A stretch of DNA of 64,000 nt from Euwallacea fornicatus (lineage: Eukaryota > Arthropoda > Insecta > Coleoptera > Curculionidae): the NCBI RefSeq assembly GCF_040115645.1, contig NC_089548.1, positions 2,914,001-2,978,000 of the forward strand, written 5' to 3'. The position numbers were made by a program, and so were the translations under genes. Shown piece by piece: positions 49,239 through 62,200 of this stretch. The notes under the pieces are model-generated. The model made no database searches, was not told the DNA's origin, and saw nothing but the letters and a program-made list of their open reading frames with translations. Numbering within the stretch: the stretch's first letter is position 1; each line of letters opens with the position of its first letter.

Positions 49239-50633
49239 CTTTTTTATCTGTTTTTCTAATTAGGGCCACGCAAACATATTTTTTTTAAGAAAAATAGGAG
49301 GGAAAATGAATCATTGATCCTTAAACATCTTCATATTCATTTTCTGCAGCTTTTCGGTCATCAATGGAACTACAAAAAATTTCTAAAATTAATCTATTTA
49401 TAACGATAACTTGAAATTGACTGTGTTTTTGGGCAATATCGATGGAGACAAGATTGTCCTTACTGGTGAGTTTTCTTTGTACCCATCTCGTCTCATAACT
49501 AAATTCAACGACTCTGTTGATCTGGAACTCCAAATATTATTTTATTGATTTGGTTTTCAGTTATTTCGTTAATTTTTTAACTTCAAGGTCCTATTTCAAA
49601 CCATTTTGCCAATTTTATTCCAAATCACATTTAGACTAAGACCAATGCAAAAATCAAACAAGTCTTGCATTACAGCTACCAGCAAGTTACTGTTAAAGTG
49701 TTTTCAAAAATCAAACCAATAGAGTTAGCATTGTTTTGCTAAAGATAAGCCTGACGATTTCTATAAAGTTGTAGAAGCATTATTGTACCTGTAGTAGGTC
49801 TAGAGAAGTACTCACAGTGGTTATAGTGAATGTGATAAAGCATAGAAAGGACAATATACTATTAGAGTTCAAATTGGGAAGGTTCGTTAGAAATCATAGA
49901 ACTTCACTCCACTCTAAAGGAATATTAGAAGAAATCCCCAACCATGGTTTTCTATAGGACTGCTTGAAATATAGTTTAACGTGTAACTTAATTTCTTCTA
50001 CTTACTCGTAGATAGTTAATTAGAATTTAACTTAATGTACTTAGATAAACCTCAAATCCCCAACCAGCCACTTCTATCACCGAAGAATCTCTAGGAACAA
50101 ATTGGACTTCTAAAGATTATTTCTACGTATAGTTAGAGAAGTGAATAGACAAGAAATACAAGGTATTTATAAGTACTATAGTAATATAGATGGTTTATTT
50201 TGTATATTCTCATTAAAACGTTTCAATAGTGTATAAAAGTAGTTATAGAATGGACGTAAAAACTTTGTATTTCTACGACTCGTTTTGTAATATAATGAAA
50301 TAGATAGATATATTAATTGTTACATCTTTTAAATATTTGTTAAGTCGTATTACTGAAGTTAGAAAAGCAACAGTCAATTATGTATTATTCGAGTAATGTT
50401 TGTGAGATTATAAAAGAGCAAATTTTTCTCTGATGTTTGTTATGGGCATGATAATCTTGAACAAAGTAGATAGGTAGGGATGGTACGAGTTTAAGACACT
50501 GATGAAAAAAAAGAGGAAATTTTGCTCATCATAATTATTTGGAGCTTATACAAATTAAAAAAAAAAGGGTTGTGAAAATAAACTTTTTTTTAGCGTGAAA
50601 GTGTTAGCTTTTGCGCTTATTCCCTCTCGTAAA

Positions 50634-50794
50634 TACACGGTGACCACAAAAATAGCATTCAATTTTTATGACTTCGTATAGGTAATGAGTACCGATGTCT
50701 TGTCGAACATGCACAGTTCATCACCAGTTTGTTTAATTGTGTTTTAAATATACTAATTTTTATTAAATATTTCTATGGTCACCCAGTGTGTGTA
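50634..50794. repeat. small MITE-like inverted pair
   Basis: TACACGGTGACCACAAAAATA at the left and the reverse complement of CACTGGGTGACCATAGAAAT at the right face each other about 160 bases apart, with gaps of one or two bases. The interior has no coding. It is probably an old, small Tc1-type MITE. Confidence 0.35.
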
Positions 50795-51339
50795 GTATAA
50801 TTTAGTATTTGACAATCTGCATGACTTTCTTAAATCAATTTTGCCATTCACCTACCTTCGTTTATAAACCAAGCCTATCCACACGCAGGATGGAAATATA
50901 CGTTGTGAAGAAGGTAAGGTGCAGAATTAGAAAGTGAAATATTGAATGATTCATTGGTAGTTTTAGGGTGTCTTATCATATTTCGATATCTTTTACAGAC
51001 TCGCCGATGAGTGGTAAGAAAAACTTGAAATTCAAAAGTGTCCAGTTTACAAAAAAAATCAAATGCACGTACGCAAGCAGCAAAATTCGTTTGTACGTTA
51101 GCGTCTTTACATGTGCACGATAGCAAAAATTTACGTTATATATCAACTAATTTCAAATTACAATCCATAAAAATAAGAAATATGCAACATATTAGTGCGA
51201 TTATTTCGAAAATTGCAGATAATTTTTTTTATCCCTTGGGCAACTCTCCATACATAAACAGCGTCCACTTGGTATGTAATTTAAGTTAATCCTTATCATC
51301 ATGTCATAGTCGATCATCTCTCAAGTAGGTCGCCAATAA

Positions 51340-51770
51340 CTCATCATAGTGGGTTGAGCGTAAATAACCATATTCAGCCGTCCCTTTTTAACCGACCAAT
51401 ACACACCCACGGGGTGACCGCTAAGAGGGAGATAACCTCTTCTGTCCCTAGTAAGAATGTCTCTTCTACTGTTGCCCAATTCCTTCAATATAGGAAGATC
51501 ATAGGATAAAATGTGCCTTTTATTAGAATCTATCCCCTTATCCCTGTCATAACAGTGGCAATAGAAATTGATTGGCATCACCCATAGAAGGCCAATTGAT
51601 AGTGTACCGAGTAAAAATACATTTGGATCGCCACCCTCTATATTACCAACACTCTGTATGAAAGTACTTTTAACACGTAGATTTACCTGTGAGTGGCGAA
51701 AACCATACGGTGATATACTGACTAGCAAAAGAGTTATGCACCCAGCGCTCACCTTTTGATCACCCTGTAT
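51340..51770. repeat. probable transposon terminus
   Basis: Ends with TTTGATCACCCTGTATATT at 51,755-51,773, the tip type common to insect DNA transposons. The neighbouring sequence is somewhat GC-richer and open on the minus strand, but without recognised similarity. The left border is a guess. Confidence 0.3.
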
Positions 51771-53295
51771 ATTAAAGGCACGTTCGGGGAAGAAAGCTTT
51801 GTGACATTAGTTAGCTGCACAAATTGGCAATGATATAATCAATCTGCAAATGTTTGTTATATAATGGTAATTACTGGGAGTTAATGGTATCGGAGAATTA
51901 AATTTCCTTCGATCTCAAATCAAAGAGACCAATGAGGCTGTCTGGAGATAGGATGAGACACCCTTTAATCTTCAAATTTTTAAAATAAAAAGATATATTG
52001 AAATTTCGGTATTAACATGCAGCAAGCGAGGAACTAACCTGAACTAACCACGTTAAAAGGAAATAAGATCTCCATGGTTTGATGAATTTTAGTTTCGCAA
52101 TAGCGGTCCTAGTGTGAATGGTCCGCCATGAATTTTTCTATAACCAATTAAAATGATTATCAAATACTAAAACTATATACCTCTCCTTTAGTTTGATTTC
52201 AATTTCTACATAGCTATGCTGTAATCGCAGATCAGACAATCTGAACATAAATTATAAATATCGATATTTCAAGTTTTAATTATTGAAAACTTCTTGCAAC
52301 TTACTCGTTCAAACCATATAAAAGTTATTTAATTTTCATGGACCTTAGAAGATTCAATTAACGAACACAGGAAGTTTTCAGTAATTCAGAAATTCCGTAG
52401 GAATTAAGGAACAAGGCTTTTCTACTATCTAAGAATTATTTCTAAAATATCTAATAACTGATTTTCACACTGTAAACTGTTGACATCATAATAAAATATG
52501 TTACTTTCTACGAATAAAAATAACTTTCGTGAGAGCAAGTCTTCCTAAATTTGTATAAATTATGTGTGTGTTTCAATCGATATGCAACTTGTATTCAATC
52601 AAAAACCGTTTTTATTTTTGTAAGAATTTTAGTCAGCTTGTGTTAGTTCTATTTCCGTTGTTTGCTTACATATTGAAGACATTCAAATGTACCATATAAT
52701 TATTAAATCAAAACAATCTTAAATATTTTCTATCCTCTCAAAATTCTCGTTTCTCTCAAAATATTATTAACTGTTGTACGTCATCCGTGGTAAGTAATAA
52801 TAAAATACAAAACACCAACTAAGGATAAACATTAATTTTTAAGATTGCAGCTACGTTAGAAATCAAATGTTAAATGTTTTCGTTTTTGTAATATCTATTA
52901 AATTATGGAAATAAATGATTAAAGTTTACTGCTAATTGTAATTATTCAGTTTAGGATCTTACTCCTCGGGGGACATGAACAATTATAATGAAATTTCACA
53001 TCATTTCTCGCGGCTAGAATTTGTTTAGTAAATCTGAAATCTCAAGGAGACGTGTGCAGTTAACTGAAATATCATAAGTACCCACTTAAACAGCCTAAGC
53101 TTGGACAATAGGGATTTTACCTGAATATAGTACAGGGTAGAATGCCACATATATGGAACAAATAGTATAAGGACCAGTAAAATTTTAATAATTAGTTAAA
53201 GTAAAAATATAGAAATCTCGAGGAGAACGCAGAAAAACAGAAAAAATTTATTTATCTCTTGTAACAACAGAAATATTCTCAACTTAAATCAATAT

Positions 53296-53967
53296 TCAAT
53301 TTCGTTTGCTTTGCAAATGACAAACGGATAATTTTTCGTCCTCTTTCATGGCAATGCACTCAATCATACTCCTATCTTCTTCGTTCAAATCAGCCTTCGA
53401 AAGATCATAAAAAGCGTACTCACTACCGTCAATGTCTTCATCCAAAAACTCTGAGGGTATATCCAAAATAGATAACTTCTGTCTGCTGCACCACGTCAGA
53501 TGTGAGGCACCTTTCACATTCCTCACAAAGTCGTTGCTTCCAGGAATGGGCAAAGTTAGCAAAGACGATGCTAAGTACTTTTGCAGTCTGGCTTTAAAGT
53601 TGTTGAATTTGTAGATAAGCCTCATGGAAGTGCATTTAGGGATCCTGTAAGTTCCTGACAACGACGAGATGCTATGAGCATTTTTTGAGAAATCGATAAC
53701 TGGAAATATTTCCCTTTCAGGGTAACTTTTAACGTAAATGGTTGAATCATCTGGTGGTGCTTTTGGGAGGTGATAAGGTAGACTCAAATCCATTTTGCTT
53801 GAGTCGTATTGAGAATATCCGCTATAATATTTCGGTGACTTCCTGGATTTTGATACAATTCTCTTCGATCCACTTGTGAAGCTATTTGATTTTTTCTCGC
53901 ACGTCCTCTTCTGTCCTTTCCTTACTTCCTTATTTGAGTTGTTCCGGGAGATAGATAGTTTAGGCGT
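53296..53967 (-). CDS. terminal exon of an unrecognised Ser/Lys-rich protein
   Basis: An open run of 223 codons ends in TAA at 53,296 and is preceded by a good acceptor (CATTTGCAG) at 53,968, so this is probably a last exon entered in phase 0. The first 60 residues are strongly basic (KEVRKGQKRTCEKK and SKRIVSKSRK); the rest is mixed, with an acidic C-terminal part (FLDEDIDGSEYAFYDL, LNEEDRSMIE). I recognise no domain. One way to start it is a tiny exon MNRG at 54,041-54,030 with a 62-base intron, but that donor (GTACAT) is weak; translation could instead begin at the in-frame ATG at 53,793. It lies 610 bases downstream of the Spo11 stop on the same strand. Length and composition support coding; function is unknown. 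Confidence 0.55.
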   Translation of the reverse strand, partial: TPKLSISRNNSNKEVRKGQKRTCEKKSNSFTSGSKRIVSKSRKSPKYYSGYSQYDSSKMDLSLPYHLPKAPPDDSTIYVKSYPEREIFPVIDFSKNAHSISSLSGTYRIPKCTSMRLIYKFNNFKARLQKYLASSLLTLPIPGSNDFVRNVKGASHLTWCSRQKLSILDIPSEFLDEDIDGSEYAFYDLSKADLNEEDRSMIECIAMKEDEKLSVCHLQSKRN

Positions 53968-54577
53968 CTGCAAATGATTTGATATTCGAGTATAAAACCT
54001 GGAAGTGTTTTACTTTCAATACTATGTACCCCTCTATTCATCTTAAGGGAACAGTTTTCACGAAACTGACAATAATACGATCAGCCCCAATTTATTGACA
54101 ATGCAAGATTCGTGTTTGTCTGCTGAAGATTACTTGAAGGATTGTCAAATTTAATTTGCTTGAAGTCCCATTGTTGTCAAGTTATGCTAACGTGAATGCG
54201 AAGGTAAATATGCTAATATGTGAAGGGTCTCCCAGACCAGTGAGAAAGTTACGCATTATGTTACTTCCATGCTAACAAATATAGGCTTCCAGACTGAAGC
54301 GAGTTTTACAGGAGATTCCCAGTTAAATTTTCTAGAGAAAATCGGCCCCAAAATATATTTGTCTAACGGTAAAAACAAACTTTTTTATTAATGGTAATGT
54401 GCTTAGTAACCTGAACTAACCTGAACCAAAGAAGCACTTAAAAAAGTTATTTCTGATGATTGCATAAATTCAACTCATTTTTATACAATGGAGACACTCA
54501 CCAGTGAGAAAAAATTAAAAATTATTTTTCACAATTCATAGAGTAAATAAAAAAAAGTCCAATTATCCAGTACAAAT

Positions 54578-57378
54578 TTAAATAAAGTTGCTTGAAAGGA
54601 ACTTCGCACTTAAATACTGATGACTGAGATATGTTTGAGTTTTCATTAGCCCTTCAATGCCCATTTTTACATTATTTTTCAATAACATCTTCAGTTCCTC
54701 ATTAATGCCAGGATTTTCCTGGACGCATTGCCATTCAAGCATGTCATTAATTTTCTTCACATCCCTATGGGTTAGATTTGTAGCATCTCCCTCAAACTTC
54801 TGAATTTCAGAAGGAAACACCCCCAACCATTTGGCTTTAGGGATGGCTAGATGCTGGGAAATGTGTGCGCTAGCCTGAAATATTTATCATTCAACAAACA
54901 CTCAGTTGGGAAATGAATAGCTTCCTAACTGATTAAAACCAATGACAAAAAGGGAGAGTCTAATATGTGTGATTAAGTCTCAGAGTGACTCAAATAAGAC
55001 ACTTTCAGAGTCTTTTCGAAATTCTATTCGAGCTGTTTTGTGTTGTTTTGACGTCAAAGTGACGCATGTTGATGAAATTTTAATATCTAATGAGTGAAAT
55101 TCTTATCGGTTTTGACGTCATTCGAAAATGGAATTGTCTCGTTAAAATTAAAAAAAAAATAAAAAGAAACATGGTTTAGAGATTTCTGGTTTTGTAAACT
55201 CAAAATGAACTCACAATTGAGCCGAACCGATAATTTAGCATTACAGCTATACCGTCTGGATCGGCATCTACAAGGATGAAGACTGGAACTGAGATAAGCA
55301 TCCACAACTTCTTTAGGAAAAGCTGAGTGATATTGTCTGGAAAACCTTTGCCCTAAATTGGGGGAGGACATTTTTTACGACTTTCTAAGTTTTTACAGCT
55401 AATATGGCTCACTGTGATCAAAACGAATGGCCGCGGTAACCTATTTGGCAAGTCTTCTTCCAGTAATTTATGAAATATTGACTCCTTCTCTACGACCATA
55501 ATGAAATATGCATTTGATTGTATCTCGCATATGTCGCATATATTTATAGGTATTGAAGTACCTAAAAACACAAGCAACAATAACAATAATTTTTCAATGG
55601 GTTCTGAAAAAATCAGTGCATTTAATGTTCTCAATTGCAAGGTTTTTCTTAATTGAAAGTGAAAACATTTTTCAAATAACGCATGACAGGCCCATGCCAC
55701 TAATTTAAAATTTTAGGGGTTGTAGTTGTCCTTAAAAGAAGGTTGATGATATTTTTATTACGCAAGATGTCATTCTGAGGTCTAAAATTGACGTGACTAG
55801 TTTCTTTATTCCATATTAATTGAGATACAGAATTTCTTCCATTTGGTTGCACCTCAATACACATAAAAAATCCCATTAACTCAACGTCCTACCTACCCGG
55901 TACGTTGCAATCTATGGATTCGCCATTTGTTAATATCATTTTAATGTCACCATAGACCAGCCCTTTCTGGGTGGTTAAATTGAGGGTCCAAGGGCCAACC
56001 CCCAACATCCGACATATGATCCTGATGACTCGATCTGTGATCCCTTGAGTGGTTACCATTGGCTTAAGCAAGTAATATATTTCCCTTAAAAAAATAATTA
56101 TCTCAAGAATTAAGAGGAAATTCATAAACATCCCTAAACTTTCATTCGCACTAACCCAAATCTCACGTTTAACTTTTTCTAATTCAGTTCACAGACACAT
56201 CTAAAAATAAACCTTTATAAGTGAGGGGTAAGTGTAATTGAAAGGTAGTGAAAGTATACGAGCATGAGCGAATGTTACAGGCCATTTCTGAATTCCTCTT
56301 ATACGTAAAAAATTTACCTATCTAATCCAATTCAAATATTTATTAATTCAAAATTAAAAAATAAATCGAGTTGATAGTAACCATCCTGTATCATTACTAT
56401 CTCCATAATAAAAACCCACCTTTTTGTTAGTTTTGTTCTAGTTTCTAACAGAATCCTTATCTTGTTTAGTATAAACAATATCAAATTGAACTGTGGTCTT
56501 ATTATCGAACTGGTTTTGGATTTGGCACTTTTTTTCTGATAGTGAATGTGTTCTCTCATTTGATACCTGGAATAAATAATAATATCAGATTACATTATAC
56601 AAATACATAGTACATGGTATCGCTAAAAGGTCTTAACAACACTCTGCCATAGTTGGTTGAGATCAAAATAAAACTATTTACTGATATTTAGTGGATTCTG
56701 ATTAACCGCAGAGCTACAGGGTGGGAAGGTTAAAATAAAAAACCAAACCATTAAAATACACGAAAAGAAGTTTCAGGTGATTTTTCAATATAAGAAGGTC
56801 ATATCTGCTAACGATATTGAGGCCGGTCATTGAGGGCACCACAGACGGTACATAATCGTTTTATTTCTCTGAGGTAAAATTATATATCTTTGACCTTTTT
56901 TGTTGTGGTTGTAGAATTTCATGTAATTTTGAGCTTTGAGGAATGTGGAGAGCGGGAGGTGTAAGAAGTAAATTCTGATTTTCAAACGCGCTTCTTCCAA
57001 GGTAGATAGGACAATGTAGACCGGAGCGATAGCGTGCCAAATTGGAAATTTGCCCTTTTCGAAAATGCCCTTGCGATGTCCTGTATTATATAATCGACAG
57101 CACTCACCTACCATCCTTATATGTGCAATTTGCGGCACTATCTTTAGGTACACAGAAGAAGGGCACACGCCCATTTTCAAAATCATCTAAGACGTTGAAG
57201 ATAAGTTTATGGATGGAAATTAATAGGTCCGTGCTATCAACATCTTCAGGTACGGGATCAGAAAACCTCGAGAACAACAATTTTGGATTCTTGCAAAGCT
57301 TGTCAATTTCATCTCGCAAAATTTTCTGGTATTCTGATAAATTTTCTGTGGTGGACAACACGTCAGACCTAGTTTCGT
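54578..57378 (-). CDS. Spo11: Spo11, meiotic DNA double-strand-break enzyme (5' end incomplete)
   Basis: Homologue of the topoisomerase VI A subunit that cuts DNA to start meiotic recombination (mei-W68 in Drosophila). Six minus-strand exons in consistent phase: 57378-57108, 56566-56420, 56084-55897, 55561-55413, 55352-55215, 54874-54578, together 395 residues, close to the usual family length of about 400. The winged-helix part keeps TKREIYY, whose Tyr pair (56,072-56,077) includes the catalytic tyrosine. The Toprim fold keeps the metal-binding Glu in FIMVVEKESIF and the Asp residues in ILVDADPDGI. GKGFPD and KWLGVFPSEIQKF near the C-terminus are family hallmarks. The 57,378 exon has no in-frame ATG but a good acceptor (TTTTTTACAG), so a short first exon remains unfound, upstream of 57,400. 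No disabling change seen. Confidence 0.93.
56713..56830. repeat. possible transposon terminus within a Spo11 intron
   Basis: CTACAGGGTGGGAAGGTTAAAA begins a stretch typical of a DNA-transposon tip, between the first two recognised Spo11 exons. No partner end was found. Adjacent open frames on both strands at 56,827-57,186 do not match the Spo11 frame. Confidence 0.3.
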
Positions 57379-57859
57379 CTGTAAAAAAGCGGTATGTTTC
57401 ATTTTTTCATACCCAAGTTTTGGTTGCACAAATTTATTACTATCTTCACATCTACATATTACTATTATGTTTATTTAGTGCTCGTTCAAGTCGTTAGTAA
57501 ATTATGAAAATTATTCTCGGTTAGTTTTAATTGAGATTTGTCTGCCCTTATTTAGCCCTGAGGCCTTATTTTAAAATGGGATAAAAGAAAAATATTATTG
57601 CATAACAAGGTTGGACAACTCATTTGTTTTACAATGTCGTCATAAAACTTAACTTATCGACGCCACTGACCTGGATTTAAGTCACTGTACTTTTACCACA
57701 CTCTGAGACATCACACTGCTTTGAAGTCGCATAAATGCACAATTATTATTTCAACCAAATGGATTTGTTGATATTCAACAAATGTTCTATTTAAAAAAAC
57801 GTACATTAGGCAGGTTTAGTGTCTAATTGTAAAAGCATTAGCTGACAAATAAAAATATA

Positions 57860-59144
57860 TTAGGTCTACCGGAAAGTTCTCTCTGTTTATGAAAAATAAA
57901 AAAAATTATGCAGTTTTTGATCTAACTAACAATATTTACTGTACGATATAATTTCCATTATTGTTTATAACTTCTTGACAGCGTGATGGTAATTTGTAAA
58001 TCCCATTTCTGAAGAACGCCCTGTCTTCGGAGACGAAATCTCAACTAGAGCTGTTTTGACATCTCCTTCATTTTTGAACTTTTTTCCCGCAAAGGAATTT
58101 TGCAAAGAAAGGAACAAGTCAAAATCAGAGGGTGCAAGGTCTGGGGAGTATGGCGGACGCGAGAGAATTTCCCAACCTAGCTCTGCCATTTTCTGACAAG
58201 CCGCCAAAGCTGCAAGTGGTCTGGCATTGTCGTGGTGCTATATGATTTGCTTCCTGTTGAACATTGCTGGCCTCTTTTCTTGGAATGCTCTCTTTAACTC
58301 ATCCATTTGCCAACAGTATTTCTCCGAATTGAGCTTTTCGTTGGGTTTCAAAAGCTCGTAATGGATTGGTCGTTGGATGTCCCACCATATAAAGAGCATT
58401 CTTTTTTTAAGGCTTAATCCAGGTTTAGGAGTGGAGGGGGTAAGTTGTCCGGGATTGCAATACGCTCTTTTCCTTACAACGTTTTCATACGTAATCCACT
58501 TTTCATCACCAGTTATCACACAGCTCAAGCAAGGTTCACTTTCGTTCCGGGCAAGCAGTGATGTACATATGACGATGCAGTCATGCAATTATTTTCCACT
58601 TAACTCATGAGACACCCATCATCATATTTATAGACCAATCTTAGCTTCCGAATATGATCCGAAATGGTTTGTTAAGCTGAGTTAAGTTTCTCCGCCATCT
58701 CCGATGTTGTTAGAAAGGATCTTGGCGTTTCATAGTCTTCACAATATCGTCATCAATCAGAGATGGCCGCTCAGAGCGTGCCTTATCACTAAGATCGAAA
58801 TCACCTTCTTAAAATTTTTCGACCTATCTCCTACATGTTCTCTCTGAAACAGCATCTCCTACAAAAACTTTCTCTAAATTTCGACATGCCACTTTAGCAT
58901 TTTTACCCTGTTGGAATTCATACAACATACAGTACCTCAAATTAACTTTATTAGTACCCATGTCTTCACGATCGCGTCTAGCTTAATAATGATATGAGAT
59001 ATTTTTACTGTAGTTAATTTCGAAGAAAACATATATATACATGTAGTTATAAAGAAACATGGCCATATATAGCTCAAAAGAGTATGCACATAAATGTTTA
59101 AACTTGAAACGAAATTATCGGACGGGACATTCCGGTAGACTTAA
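57860..59144 (-). mobile_element. mariner-family transposon, 1285 bp, old
   Basis: TTAGGTCTACCGGAAAGT at the left pairs with the right end, whose reverse complement reads TTAAGTCTACCGGAATGT, and TA flanks both sides (57,858-57,859; 59,145-59,146). The size is full length for mariner. Lower identity between the ends and many lesions in the coding part show it is older than the copy at 17,353. It lies between Spo11 and the next minus-strand gene and may separate Spo11 from its first exon. Confidence 0.85.
57965..58961 (-). pseudogene. mariner transposase, multiply broken
   Basis: From ATG 58,961 it reads LRYCMLYEFQQGKNAKVACR, the first helix-turn-helix, then GDFDLSDKARSERPSLIDDD. The catalytic part has ITGDEKWITYEN, HHDNARPL and YSPDLAPSDFDLF with 34 residues between the last two Asp (DD34D). 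The C-terminus is SLQNSFAGKKF. Several stops and frame changes occur, including TAG after ERTCRR and a stop just before HHDNARPL. The motifs resemble mellifera-type mariners. Not functional. Confidence 0.8.
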
Positions 59145-59245
59145 TATTTTAAAATTTAAACTACTTTTAATGCATCCGCGCAATTGGCCACAAGTTGCGG
59201 CTTGTCCGGACGTGTTTGTAATCTTCAGTCTCACTTTACACATAA

Positions 59246-62200
59246 TCATACATTATTATTATATGATAAATTCTTGCTACCTGTTACATATGACGTTGGA
59301 GTCGAAACACTTTCGCCTTCTGCACTAGTGTCACTTACTGATGTATTGTCTGCAAATTCTCGATGTGTTAATTTCTCTACAAATTTATGTTCTGGTGGCT
59401 TGTATTGCCCTCTGCAGACAGGCTTGTCTCGTTTTTTTACTGAAAATATTTTTTTCTTGCCTTTACGGTACCTGAAAAGGCACATCATATTTAAGCGCTA
59501 TTTTATATACACCACACTAGTTATTTTTACGAATACGGTTTAAAGTGATTTTTTCATCAAGTGTTTGAAACCATACAAAAATGTGTATAGTCCGTTCGCT
59601 TTTTATTTGTAACAGAGTACCCCATTGACTTTTCCCATATTCCCCCCTGTATATGACCAACACTGAAACCCGGTGTAAGGTTATATTTCAGTCAGATTAG
59701 CTTTAATAAGTTAAGTCCGATACAAAGTTATGACAATAACCTGGCCACCTTTATAAACTTGGCATTATTGGCAAATCTTTTAACATGCCAAAAGAAATGT
59801 TTAGGAGAAAAAGCTAGCGAGATACATTTAATTCATAGAATACATGGAACACATATATAGTACACGTAACACGTACCAACCTTTTAATATAGGTACACGC
59901 TAATACTTCTTCACTTTTCCTTACGAAACTCCTTTTTTGAGAAAGTTTTTTGTGGGCCTTCATAATTTGGGGCCTCTCTTGTAACAAATGATTTAGCAAA
60001 TTTTCATTATACAAGATGCAGCTTTCATTTAAAGTATAAGATGTTCTACATCTCCGTTTTCGAGATATAAACAGAGGTGGGGACTTTATTTCAGGCACGT
60101 TTACTAACATATTTCCAGGTAAAAGAGATTTAGATGTGCCAGCTATACAATTACGATCATGGATGTTATTAGATGTTTCCTTATTTTGTGTACAATTTAT
60201 TGGTACAATATTTTGCTCTTTTTCTAAAGCATTTGCCGATGTTCCTGCTATCACCCAAGCTTCGCTAATTAACAACTCGACATCCGATTCTTCGTGTTCT
60301 TTTACTGACATTTTAGTATTTTCAATAAGGGATTTAGAAATTTCAACCAAATTGTTGGATGCCACAGGTAATTCAGATTTCGAATTATTCCCTGAATTCT
60401 CACAATATCGAAGTTTTTCACTTTCTTTTAAGCTTTGAAAATTTTTACGCTGTGTATCATCCTTTGAACAATTTTTAAACAAGAAATTAGACTCGTTTAG
60501 AAAATCAAAAATCGGTCGATTTTTATCTTTAACTTTGTCACTGCTTTGATTCTCTCTCTTCAAATAAATCGGTTCATTTGCCGTTATGAGTTTCATAGTT
60601 TTAGAAATTGACTGAAAGTCTGAATATTCACTAAATAATGAACATTTCCTTGCAAACATAGTGCTATTAGTTTGTGTCTCGGATTGAATTCTTTTAGATT
60701 GATCACAAGTATTTGTTCTCTGAAATTCGTTTTTCTTCTGAGGTTTCGGGTTGGTAGCTTGATATGGGTATATACCATCTCTTGATCTATCCTGAGTATA
60801 TAAATTATCTTCAAACCGGAAGCCTTTTCTCTCACAATTTCTTTTGTTGTTAACGCTTGGGTCACTAAAATATTCTAACGACATGGATTCGTGGAAACCT
60901 TCACTGGACCAGAGATTCTGCTGTATTTTTTGGTTGCGAGTTTCGTTTTCTTTTAAAGACAGTTCTGAAAAGTAAATAAAAAAACAACAAATTGAAACGA
61001 AGTGCTAGATATAACATTAAGTTTTATTATGTTGTGGAAGAATGCAGCTGAAAGATAACATTGAAAACGACGAAGCAAAGTGCAAATCATACTTGAATTA
61101 AGTTGAATTAAGTATTATTTATTCATCTTTTTTATTAGAGATTATCATTGATTTAAAAAAAAGTCGTCTTTAGTATCGCTAGCTAATCAAAAAACAAACA
61201 AATATCCCCAAATCATATTACTTACGTTTCTTGGGTTGTTCGAAAGTAAGTCTAGAAAACAACGACAATTTTCCCGGAGAAACAGGTCTTAAACTAGATA
61301 ATCTCAAAGTTTCTCTGTCTATTGGATTAAACTCAGGATTGACCGCTACAAAAATTATAATAGTATTGGATATTGTTAATAAAACATTACATGCAAAAAT
61401 TTAGAAATTAACGTATTCAATTCAAGTAAATTTTAATATATGAAGGTTCTAACGATAGCGTGCTTCTCTAAAGCCCGCTTTTCACAGAACCGGGATCTAT
61501 GAGCCCGGGAGGGCAGAATAAATTATATAACGTGCAGATTCGTATGATGTTATAACACTTTTATTACACAACCAATAAAGTTTTCGTAGCAATTTGAATA
61601 AAAATTAAACCATTTTCGACGTAGTAGCTGAATATATACGCAAAGTAAAATGAAGGGTCTATAGGAAGTACCGCACTATAACGGCCGTAATATAGTCTTG
61701 CCCACTGCTATCTAAAAAAATCCCATGGTAAAATGCATTAACGACATTTTATAGTGGCCGCTATACCATGGCACCGTTTTCCTAAGAAACCCCTTCGTGA
61801 CTTTAACGTACCTTTCAGTTTGTGTTGTAATGGGCTTGCCCCTTTAAACCCTCCAACTCTTCTATTCCAACAATTTATTTCTAACACATCATTTCTTATT
61901 ACGCATTCTTTTTCCGAGTATTTTAGTGAATAGTTTTCTTTAAAACTGTTATCCAGATCTCCACTTGCGTCACTGGACTCAGAGCTGGGGCTATGTGAAT
62001 CAAAATTATTTTGCATACTCAAATTTGATGACGAACTTAATTTTTTCTTCGTTTTGGATCGTAGTAAAATCTCATGCCTTTCTGGACTGCTATTTGTATG
62101 GTTAGAAAGTTTCCTTTTGCGAGAGATCTTTTTAGCAATCGGTCCTAATAATCCTTCTCTTTTAAATATAGATGCTTGGGGTCGTTTAGTCGTTCTCCAT

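Larger units (their letters stand above)
48993..53295. other. intergenic region between the Dpp10-like gene and the minus-strand gene group
   Basis: Contains the probable 3' UTR of the Dpp10-like gene, a small MITE-like pair at 50,634-50,794 and a transposon tip at about 51,765. A minus frame of 143 codons (51,752-51,321) begins on a non-ATG codon and ends inside transposon-like sequence; I do not accept it as a gene. Confidence 0.45.

Noticed and set aside
51321..51752. Minus-strand frame of 143 codons
   Set aside because: Begins on a non-ATG codon, adjoins a transposon tip and shows no domain; better explained as non-coding transposon sequence.
56827..57186. Frames on both strands between the first two recognised Spo11 exons
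   Set aside because: They do not match the Spo11 frame, and the flanking exons (57,108 to 56,566) join in phase without them.
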